From Streptomyces mangrovi (GTDB taxonomy: Bacteria; Actinomycetota; Actinomycetes; Streptomycetales; Streptomycetaceae): a DNA stretch of 64,000 nucleotides. The position numbers were made by a program, and so were the translations under genes. Positions 51,608-59,600 of this stretch are shown piece by piece. Within the stretch, counting starts at the first letter, position 1. Each line of letters begins with the position of its first letter. Under the pieces are notes generated by a model. That model saw only the letters and a program-made list of their open reading frames with translations. It made no database searches and had not been told where the DNA came from. The DNA lies in contig NZ_FOSG01000016.1 of the NCBI RefSeq assembly GCF_900114215.1, positions 62,001-126,000 on the forward strand, written 5' to 3'.

Positions 51608-53626
51608 TCAGGGCTTCACCAGGGGGTTGGTGACGGTGACGTAGACGGACTGGGTGTCCACCGGCCCGACCAGCTCGTCCAGTCCGTGCAGCCGGGTGAG
51701 GAGGTTGGCCTTGCACCGCAGGACTGGGGAGTCCAGCAGCAGGGCGGGCAGCGGCGACCCGCCGGCACCGCCGCCGGGGCGGTCGGCGCCGGCGAGGAAG
51801 CGGCGCAGCGCCGCGAGCAGCAGACCCTCGTCGGCAAGTCCCTGGGAACCGAACGCCCCGATCAGACCCAGCAGGTTGTTGACGCCCAGGTAGTAGGCGA
51901 AGCGCTCGTCGACGACCTCGTCGGCGACGAAGGTGTCGCTGTCGGCGCCGATGCCCGGCAGGCGCCGCCGGAGCGCCTCGCGATGGGACTCGCGGAAGTA
52001 GTAGCCCTGGTTGTCGCGGTAGCGGCCGCCCACCGGCCAGCCGTCGCCGTCGAGCAGGACCACGGTGTTCTGCTGATGCGCCTCCAGGGCGACGCCCGCC
52101 TCGGCGTCCAGCCACAGCACGGGGCGGACGACGGTGTGGAGGTAGCGCAGGAACCACTCGGCGGCGACGGTGGCCACCGGCCGTCCCGTACCGGCCGCGA
52201 GCCGGGTGACGGCATCGGCCAGCCGGGAGCGGAGCGCGCCGCGGGGATCGCCGGGCCAGGGCCGGGGGGAGGTCAGCCCGGCCAGGCACACGGCGTCGTC
52301 GCCGGGCCCGAAGGGGTTGTGGCGGATGACGGTGTCCAGTCCGGCCACCGGCTCCCCGTCGCCGTCGCCGTCGCCGCCGTCGACGGCGATCCAGGCGGGG
52401 TCGCGCACGATGTCGAAACCCGGGCGGCCGGGGAAGGCGGTCCGCCAGCGCGCGCCCAGGCCGGTGCGCAGCAGCCGGTGCACCTCCACCCCACGGTGCA
52501 GTTCCTTGCGGAGGTTCTCCCGGCGGGAGTTGGTGATCCGCAGGCCCAGCGAGAGCTTGAGCATCGCGGGTACGCCGGGCCGGTGGACGGTGCGCACGGA
52601 GGATGTCGGGTGCCAGGGGTCGCCGTGCGGGCCGAGGTCGTGCAGCAGACCGGCCTCCAGCAGCGCCGCGACGGCGGGGCGGCGCCGCACCTCGCGGGCC
52701 TGCCAGGGATGCAGCGGAAGGGGGACCGTCCCCTCGGGCAGGCGCAGCCCGGGCCCGGCCAGTTCGGCGGCGATCCGTTCGGCGGGCACGGTCCGGCCGC
52801 GGTCGGTCCAGGCGGAGTCGGAGGCCAGGACGGAGCGGTCGACGGCCATCCAGTGCAGGGGGAAGGATCCGCGCAGCTCCGGGGACCAGTCGCGCGCCTC
52901 CGCGTCGGTGATGCCCTCGCGGCTCTTGGGCACCGGGTGCAGCGGATGCCCCAGGATCAGGGACTGCTCGCCGTCCAGGAACGGGTCGGCGGTGGGCGGC
53001 CTCTCGGGGCGGGCGCGGCGGTCGGCGAGGAAGACTGCGGTGCGGCGTACGGAGTCGGCGACCCGGCCGACCAGTTCCGCGCCCTCCCCCACCGCGGGCT
53101 TTGGGGTTGTGGGGCCGCGGTGCGCGGCCTCCCGCGCCAGCAGCGCGGCCAGCGTCACCGCGTCGACGGGGGCGGTGCCGGGCGCGGCGCCCTCCAGCGT
53201 CGGCGGGCCGAAGCGGTGCCAGCCGGTGGCGGACCAGTGACGGACCGGTACTCGCAGCACCAGGCCGCAGGAGGCCAGGGCGACGCGGAGAACGGTCCCG
53301 CCTCCGAAACCGCCTGCTCTCTCGGGACCTCCGGTACCGCCGGGCCGGGGCAGGTCGTTCTCCCGCATCCAGCAGCGCAGCAGGTTCTCGGCGGCCGCGG
53401 CGTCGGCGGCCGCGACCGGGTCGGGGTGCTCCAGCGGGTCGTCTGCCTCCCGCCCACCGGTGTGCGCCGGCGGCACGACGCGGCACGGCTGCCGGGGTAC
53501 GCCGGGCTCGGTGGATACGGCGGGCTCGGTGGATACGGCGGGGTCCGCGATCACGGCGGGCCGTTCTCCCGCCGGGTCCGCCGCCTCCTGCGTCGTCATC
53601 CCGTCCGGAGCGGGACATGCGTTCAC
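51608..53626 (-). CDS. IucA/IucC-family NIS siderophore synthetase
   Basis: A 672-residue NRPS-independent siderophore synthetase, which joins citrate, succinate or other carboxylates to amines using ATP. Signature stretches are LILGHPLHPVPKSREGI, PLHPWQAREVRRRP, SSVRTVHRPGVPAMLKLSL with GLRITNSRRENLRKEL, and EAHQQNTVVLLDGDGWPVGG with RDNQGYYFRESH. The N-terminal 85 residues are a non-conserved, Pro/Ala-rich extension. The GTG at 53626 (VNACPAPDGMTTQEAAD) follows GGGAG; the ATG ten codons later is possible. No canonical TTAGGTTAGGC iron box is visible upstream. From memory, the S. coelicolor equivalent locus (SCO5799-5801) has a third enzyme gene, not seen here. Confidence 0.88.
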   Translation of the reverse strand: MNACPAPDGMTTQEAADPAGERPAVIADPAVSTEPAVSTEPGVPRQPCRVVPPAHTGGREADDPLEHPDPVAAADAAAAENLLRCWMRENDLPRPGGTGGPERAGGFGGGTVLRVALASCGLVLRVPVRHWSATGWHRFGPPTLEGAAPGTAPVDAVTLAALLAREAAHRGPTTPKPAVGEGAELVGRVADSVRRTAVFLADRRARPERPPTADPFLDGEQSLILGHPLHPVPKSREGITDAEARDWSPELRGSFPLHWMAVDRSVLASDSAWTDRGRTVPAERIAAELAGPGLRLPEGTVPLPLHPWQAREVRRRPAVAALLEAGLLHDLGPHGDPWHPTSSVRTVHRPGVPAMLKLSLGLRITNSRRENLRKELHRGVEVHRLLRTGLGARWRTAFPGRPGFDIVRDPAWIAVDGGDGDGDGEPVAGLDTVIRHNPFGPGDDAVCLAGLTSPRPWPGDPRGALRSRLADAVTRLAAGTGRPVATVAAEWFLRYLHTVVRPVLWLDAEAGVALEAHQQNTVVLLDGDGWPVGGRYRDNQGYYFRESHREALRRRLPGIGADSDTFVADEVVDERFAYYLGVNNLLGLIGAFGSQGLADEGLLLAALRRFLAGADRPGGGAGGSPLPALLLDSPVLRCKANLLTRLHGLDELVGPVDTQSVYVTVTNPLVKP

Positions 53627-53834
53627 GGAAGTCTCCCTGGGGGTGAGGGCACCGCACCGGTGCGTGGTCGTCCGGTTCCCGTGGCACGGCGTCGCCGGCA
53701 GGAGCGCCACCGTGTCCTCGCCCGTACCAACGACGGTGCCCCCGCCGGATCACGGTCCGGGGCGAGATCCCCGTCTCCCGGGCGAGTTGGAACCGCGGAC
53801 CCGCCGTACACCGTCCCCCGAAGCACCGGCATAG

Positions 53835-53862
53835 TGGGCCCCGCCTCGCTCGGCGGGGCCCA
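53835..53862. promoter_or_regulatory. Hairpin in the divergent siderophore/protease spacer
   Basis: An 11-bp perfect stem (53835-53845 and 53852-53862) with a 6-nt loop lies 48 bp before the protease start. It could be a leader hairpin or an operator; it is not placed as a normal terminator. Confidence 0.4.
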
Positions 53863-53910
53863 TGGCAGGCCGGTAGGCGCAGCGTTCCGTCTCAGGGGGA
53901 TTCTCAGTCC

Positions 53911-55137
53911 ATGTCAGCTACGAGCAGGAGGCGGTCCGCGCTGGCCGCAACGGCGATCGCCGCGGCCCTGGCCGTCACCGCCGCCGCGTGCGGTCCCGCG
54001 GACGAAGAGACCGGTGCGCAGGCCAGTCCCAGCGCCACCGCACCGGACGGGAAGGGCGGACCCGGCATCGACGGTCTCCGCCTGCCGAAGGAACTGCCCG
54101 CCGCCCTGAAGGACTTCGATCCCGAGAAGTGGAAGAACGGGGAGTGGCGGAACTGGGACAAGGACGACTGGCTGCGCGAGGCAAGGGACTTCGTCAACCC
54201 GATCATCGAGGGCCTGTGGGACCCGGACCGGATGAAGGACGCCGAGGACAACGACCGCAGGGTCGACTCCGACGTCGACGACGGCGGTACGGGCGGCGGC
54301 ACCGGCGGTGAGGGGGACGAGGGCGTCACCGACCCCGACCCCGCGCCGAAGAAGGCCCGGCCGGTCACGGCGCCGTACCGCGAGAACGCCCCGGCGGTGG
54401 GCAAGGTGTTCATGGACACCCCCAAGGGCCCCATGGTCTGCTCCGGCACCGTCGTCGAGGACCCCCGCAGCCCGGGGAAGTCCGATCTGGTGGCCACCGC
54501 CGGGCACTGCGTGCACGCGGGCTCCGACGGCGGCTGGTTCCGCAACGTCGTCTTCGTGCCCGCCTACAACGACTCGGCGCTGAAGGCCTCCGAGTTGGAG
54601 CAGGCCTCCCCCACCGAGGTCGCGCCGCACGGCGTGTTCTGGGCGACTTGGGCACAGACGACCGAGCACTGGATCTCCAACGGCGCCGAGACGGGCGGTC
54701 TGGGCGCCTCGCAGGACTTCGCCGTGCTGCGTGTGGAGGCCGAGGACAAGGGCGGCAAGTCGCTGGAGGAGACCGTCGGCACCGCCGTACCGGTCGACTT
54801 CGGCAAGCCGTCGGTGGCCTCGCTCTCCTCGGTACGGGCCTACGGCTACCCCGCCGCCCCGCCCTTCGACGGGCTCACCATGCACACCTGCACCGACCGT
54901 CCGGGCCGGCTGACCCTGAGCGAGTCGGAGTCCACGATGTACCGCATCGGCTGCACCATGACCGGCGGCTCCTCCGGCGGCGGCTGGTTCGCCGAAGGGG
55001 GCTCCGGCGAGCGGACGCTGGTGTCGGTCACCTCCATCGGCACGATCGACCACACCTGGCTGGCCGGTCCGCGGCTGGGCGAGGAGGCCGAGGGCGTCCT
55101 GGAGGGCGTCAGCGAGAAGTTCGCCGGCGGGAGCTGA
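53911..55137 (+). CDS. Exported trypsin-like serine peptidase, probable lipoprotein
   Basis: A 408-residue secreted protein. Residues 1-27 are an export signal (RRRSALAATAIAAALAVTA) ending TAAAC; Cys27 may be lipidated, although the lipobox is weak. A variable Asp/Gly-rich region (about 28-155) precedes a chymotrypsin-fold protease. The triad is His199 (ATAGHCV), Asp269 (ASQDFAVL) and Ser355 (TGGSSGGGW). Cleavage specificity cannot be read. The ATG at 53911 follows AGGGGGA. The gene is a single unit ending in a long hairpin shared with panD. Confidence 0.9.
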   Translation: MSATSRRRSALAATAIAAALAVTAAACGPADEETGAQASPSATAPDGKGGPGIDGLRLPKELPAALKDFDPEKWKNGEWRNWDKDDWLREARDFVNPIIEGLWDPDRMKDAEDNDRRVDSDVDDGGTGGGTGGEGDEGVTDPDPAPKKARPVTAPYRENAPAVGKVFMDTPKGPMVCSGTVVEDPRSPGKSDLVATAGHCVHAGSDGGWFRNVVFVPAYNDSALKASELEQASPTEVAPHGVFWATWAQTTEHWISNGAETGGLGASQDFAVLRVEAEDKGGKSLEETVGTAVPVDFGKPSVASLSSVRAYGYPAAPPFDGLTMHTCTDRPGRLTLSESESTMYRIGCTMTGGSSGGGWFAEGGSGERTLVSVTSIGTIDHTWLAGPRLGEEAEGVLEGVSEKFAGGS

Positions 55138-55152
55138 GCGCGCCGGAGACGA

Positions 55153-55205
55153 CAGGCCGAGGGCCCCGCCGCTCCCTGAAGGGATGCGGCGGGGCCCTCG
55201 GCCTG
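55153..55205. terminator. Bidirectional hairpin terminator
   Basis: A 20-bp perfect stem (55153-55172 and 55186-55205) whose loop can pair further (TCCC-TGAA-GGGA). It lies between the convergent protease and panD genes. Confidence 0.88.
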
Positions 55206-55243
55206 TCCTGTCCGCGGATGCGGGACGACGGTGCGCCGGATGG

Positions 55244-55660
55244 TCAGACCATGGCCATCGGGCTGCGCACCGTGTCGCTGCCGGGCACCGGCTCGGACGG
55301 GTCGCTGCCCAGCTCCACGATGCGGTTGTCCGCGTCGACGTGCACCACCGCGGGCCGGTGGGAGCGGGCCTCTGCGTCGTCCATCTGCGCGTAGCTGATG
55401 AGGATCACCAGGTCCCCGGGGTGGACCAGATGCGCGGCCGCGCCGTTGATCCCGATCACCCCGGAGCCGCGCCGTCCCTCGATGACGTAGGTCTCCAGGC
55501 GGGCGCCGTTGGTGATGTCGACGATATGGACCAGCTCTCCGGGCAGCAGGTCGGCGGCCTCCATCAGGTCCGCGTCGATCGTGACGGACCCCACGTAGTG
55601 GAGATCCGCCTCGGTGACCGTGGCACGGTGGATCTTCGACTTGAACATGGTGCGCAGCAC
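55244..55660 (-). CDS. panD: Aspartate 1-decarboxylase precursor
   Basis: PanD makes beta-alanine from aspartate for pantothenate and CoA synthesis. It self-processes at Gly24-Ser25 (in LHYVGSVTID), leaving a pyruvoyl group. The 138-residue protein keeps the core KSKIHRATVTEADLHY, NGARLETYVIEGRRGSGVIG and INGAAAHLVHPGDLVILISY with AQM. The GTG at 55660 has AGGAG upstream and gives the usual length; an ATG four codons later is the alternative. It is the last typical core gene before the transposase remnant and the RHS locus. Confidence 0.96.
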   Translation of the reverse strand: MLRTMFKSKIHRATVTEADLHYVGSVTIDADLMEAADLLPGELVHIVDITNGARLETYVIEGRRGSGVIGINGAAAHLVHPGDLVILISYAQMDDAEARSHRPAVVHVDADNRIVELGSDPSEPVPGSDTVRSPMAMV

Positions 55661-55796
55661 GGTGCCGACTCCTCGAAGGTGGGTAGGGTCGCGCTCCCGG
55701 GGCGGGATGCGCGCCGTCCCGCCCATCGTACGGCCGCGTCCCCGGCCGCCCGGTGGAGCGTGACCCGGATCACGGTCGGCCCGCCGCCGTCTTCCG
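55661..55796. other. Region between panD and the transposase remnant
   Basis: The part next to panD holds its promoter. No other site is recognised. The left limit of the transposase remnant is uncertain and may reach into this segment. Confidence 0.4.
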
Positions 55797-56075
55797 CGGC
55801 CCGCTACGGGCTGCCGCCCCTGGCTGACGCGGGTTACACCGGCGCCGGCATTCGGCGTGCACACATCCTTCCGCCCGCACCCCGACATCGCCTCACCCCT
55901 GGCGGCGGACACCCGCGCCCACAACCGGCTGCTGCGCGGCATCCGCGCGCTCGGCGAACGCGCCGCCGCCGAACTCAAACAGCGTCGGCGCGCCCTGCAG
56001 CATGTGACGCTCAGGCCCAGCCGCATCGGCACCACCGCCCAAGCCTCCCTCGTCCTCAACAACACATGGCGATGA
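55797..56075 (+). pseudogene. Remnant of an IS5-type transposase, frameshifted
   Basis: The translation gives GLPPLADAGYTGAGI and then, after a shift at about 55852, VHTSFRPHPDIASPLAADTR followed by HNRLLRGIRALGERAAAELK and SRIGTTAQASLVLNNTWR before the stop at 56073. This is the C-terminal end of a DDE transposase of the IS5/DDE_4 type common in Streptomyces. One extra base in GGCATTCGGCGTG explains the frame change. The N-terminal two thirds and both recognisable IS ends are missing. It lies at the transition from core genes to the A+T-richer RHS island. Confidence 0.78.
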
Positions 56076-56304
56076 ACCTCGTTGAGGAAACCTCAGTGAA
56101 GAATTCCGGAAATTACACAGCCGACCGCCAACTAATTGACGGCCGGCTGCCATGTCGCCGCACAGGCGGTTGAGAGCTTCACAGTCTTCGGCACCGACGA
56201 GCGTTCATCGCTCCATGCCTCACCAGAGCCATAAAATCCTCCCGCGGCACCATCCCGGTGAAGCTTCCCCCTGCCTTTTTAATGGTTTACGTTCAAGTGA
56301 CACT
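56076..56304. other. A+T-richer region beyond the transposase remnant
   Basis: No coding frame stands out. The composition is markedly lower in G+C than the core genome. It contains GTTGAGGAAACCTCA near 56089 and a run of five T near 56275. Possibly the foreign part of the RHS-immunity locus plus IS debris. Confidence 0.4.
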
Positions 56305-56607
56305 TCACGCTGATTCGTCACTCGACTCATCGTCGTCAACGTCCCAGTTCGCAAGCATGCGCTTTCTGACCAGGTCGGCCTGGACCGTCAGAGCACCGAG
56401 TAGTTCGTACGGGTCGATTTCCTCCGTGGTCCTGAAAGACCAAGCGATCTCGCCCTCCTCATCTCGACACTTGACAAGAATGAAGGCCGATACCGCCTCC
56501 CAGTCCTCGGGGAGAGGGTGCGCTCCCATGCCCGGCAGAACTTCCGGAAGAGGGACTCTTTCACTCATATTTCTTACCTGCTCTTCACTCGTCAGACTGG
56601 CTATCAT
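56305..56607 (-). CDS. Small acidic protein, putative immunity partner of the RHS protein
   Basis: A 100-residue protein of unrecognised family. The core reads PLPEVLPGMGAHPLPEDWEA, SAFILVKCRDEEGEIAWSF and ALTVQADLVRKRMLANWDVD, ending DDDESSDESA. By my count it has 23 acidic and 8 basic residues. The ATG at 56607 overlaps the RHS stop codon as ATGA, so translation is coupled. ATG 56568 (MSERVPLPEV, 87 residues) with AGG upstream is an alternative. Its size, charge opposite to the RHS tip, and position directly behind it are the classic layout of an immunity gene. No motif of a known immunity family is evident to me. Confidence 0.7.
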   Translation of the reverse strand: MIASLTSEEQVRNMSERVPLPEVLPGMGAHPLPEDWEAVSAFILVKCRDEEGEIAWSFRTTEEIDPYELLGALTVQADLVRKRMLANWDVDDDESSDESA

Positions 56608-59600
56608 TTCCGCTTATTCGGGTTCCCTCTTCTTCTCTGGTCCCCCTTTTCTCCTCCTCTGTCGCGACCGTTACGCCTCTCACCTCTCTCATGGCGCCCT
56701 CGCTTCGACTTTCCGGTGCTCTGCTTTTTACGCCTATGCGCAAATGAATTTATTTTGTTCCACGCGTACCGGTAAGGACGAGTGTACTGTCGCCATCCCC
56801 AGCGCACACCACGCTTCCAAGTCGAGGTGTACTTACGCCACCCTCTTTTCCACGTCGAGGTGTACTTCTTCAACGCCTTGCGCCAGCTCCACTTGCCGTT
56901 GAGGTCGTAGCGGTTGAGCGGGTCGGCGTGAGCGTACTCGTAGGCGTTGAGGTTGCCGCCGTAGACGGGGTCGGTGGACAGGAAGCGTCCGGTGGTGGGG
57001 TTGTAGAGGCGGACGCCCATGAGGGTGAGGCCGGTGAGGGTCTCGCTGGACCGCTGTTTGGCGCCGAGCCAGTTGTAGCGGGTGGCCGGCCGGCCCGGAT
57101 GGGGGTTGCCGTACTCGTCGCTGTCCAGGACCGTCGGCGCCTGGCTGGTGTCCAGCGGGAGCTGGAGGGCCACATCACCGTGGACGGTGGACAGCTGCAG
57201 GACGGTGTCGCCGGTCTTGCCGGTGATGGCGGCCAGGTCGCCGGAGGCGGAGTCGACGTTGCGGGTCAGGGCTCCGGTGGCGGTGTCCTCCACGATCCAG
57301 CGGGGGTTGTCGCCGTCGCCGTCGTAGTGGTTGCGCTTGGACGCGGTCTGCGTCCAAGCGCTGCCGCTACCGGTCTCCACCGTCCAGGAGCGGAAGCGTA
57401 GACCGGCATCCAGGGTCCAGGTCTGCCGCTTGCCACCAGCGGTCTGCCGGTGGACCAGGTCGTTGGCGTAGTAGCCGATAGTGCCCTGGCCGGGGGCGGC
57501 GGTGGTACGGCCGAACGCGTCGTAGGTGTAACCGGAGTCGACGAGGCGGTCGGCGCTGTCGTAGGTGTGGCTGGTGGTGGTGCCTGCGGTGCTGGGGCAG
57601 TCTGCGCCGGGCGCGCCGGCCGCTGTGGTCTGGGCCTTGCGGTTGGTCCGGGCGTCGAAGGCGTAGCCGCGGCGGGTGCAGACCGTGTCGGCGGTGTCCT
57701 CGACGGTGGTCAGGCGGCCGATCGCGTCGTAGCGGTAGGTCTGGCCGGACCAGCCGGCGTGGCTGGTGTTCTGCCCGTGGACGGACTCGGTCACCGTGTC
57801 CGCGTAGACCAGGGTGCCGTCGCTGTCGCGGGTGTAGGTGCGCTCGGTGGTCGAGCCGGTTGTGTCCTCGGTGACAGTGAGGGTGTAGCCACCGGGCAGT
57901 TTCTCGGTGGCGACCGAGCCGTCGGCGTCGTAGGTGGACGAGAAGGCGCCGGCGACGGAGTCGGTGGTCTTCGTGGCCAGGCCGCGGGGCTCGGCGGTGT
58001 GGTCGTAGGTGTAGGTGACGGTGGACGGGACGGTGTCGGTGGCTTTCACCGGCCGGTCGAGCAGGTCGTACTCGGTGGTGGTCTTCCCGCCGTCGGCGTC
58101 GGTGTAGGAGACGAGGCGGCCGAGCCGGTCGTACGCCTTGGTGATCGTGCCGCCGGTGGGTGAGACGGTCTTGGTCTCCTGTCCGGTCTCCGGGTCGTAC
58201 TCGGTGGTCGTCTCAGGTACCGCCTGCCCGATCCCGCCGGTTGTCTTCACCGTGGTGGGACGGCCGGCGTCGTCGTAGGTGTTGGTGGTGGTGCGGGTGA
58301 CACCGTTCGCGCTCTCGGTGAGCTTGGCCGTGTTGCCCCACCAGTCGTACTCGGTGGTGGTGGTCGGCAGCTGGGCGGGGTTGGTCCCGCCACCGGTGAT
58401 CGCTCCACCGGGCGAGACCGAGCAAACCAGGTCGGCCCACTCCGGGCGGCCGGCGCAGGCGCCGGTGCCGGTGGCCGACCAGTAGGTCGTCACGCGGGTG
58501 GCGGCGTCGGTGCCGGTGGCGCCGGGCAGCAGCTGCTTGGTGACCCGGCCCTGCCCGTCGTACTCGGTGGTGGTGGTGATCGCCAGGCCGCCGGGGTCCT
58601 GGATCGACTTGGTCGGCAGGCCCTTGGCCCAGTCGTAGACGGTCTGCGTCACGCGGGTCTCGCCGTGAACGGTGGGGTGCTCGCGCACCTGCGCGCCCAT
58701 GGTGACCTTGGTGACCTGGTCCTTGACCGTGGCGGTGCCGTCGGTCGGGCGTCCGGCGTCGTACTCGTTGGCCGTCCAGCTCCGGGCGGTGACCGAGGTG
58801 CCGGCCGGGGCCAGGGTGGTGGTGTCCGACTTCAGGTCGGCGGTCAGGTCCACACGCCGCAGCGGCCCGAACTCCTCCAGCTCCCGGGTGCCGGTGTCGT
58901 TGTAGACCGACTTCGCCGCCAGCAGGTCGGCGCGCTCGGTCGGGGTGAGCTGGGCGATGCCCAGGTCGGCCTGGGCGGCCCGGTCCTCGGCCCTCAGTCC
59001 CAGGGCGACGGCCCGGTTGGCTGCCGACAGTTCGCGGACGGTGTTGCCGAACCGGTCGTACTCGGTGGTGGAGATGTGCCCGCCGGGTGCGGCGGAGTTG
59101 ACCTCACGTCCGGAGACGCCCAGATAGTGGACCTCGGCTCGCCGGTAGGCGGCCGGAGTCAGCGCGCTGCCCGTGTGGGAGGCGGGGACTGCGTCGGCGG
59201 GGAAGACCGCGGTGGCGTCGGTGGGGGCGTCGAGCTGGCCCCAGTTCCTGACGTCGTTCGTGCCCATGTTGTACGGGGCGACGGCGCTGCCGGTCAGGGG
59301 CACGTCGTAGACGACGCTGGTGGCCGCCTCTCCCTCGACCGTGCCGGTGGTGCCCTGCTTCAGACCCGGCCGGGTGGCCTTCAGCAGCATGCCCTCACCG
59401 GCGGTCGAGGCACTGCCGGCCTTGCCGTAGGCGAAGGTCCACGGCAGCTCACCGGGCGGGGTGAGCTGGGTGACCCGCCCCGCGGCGTCGTAGGCGTACT
59501 CGGTCTTCAGCGCCGGGGTGATCAGCGGGTTCCATGCCTGGCGCAGCCGGCCGGAGGCGTCGTAGGCGTAGGTCTGCACCGCCTTGGCGGTGGCGTTCGC

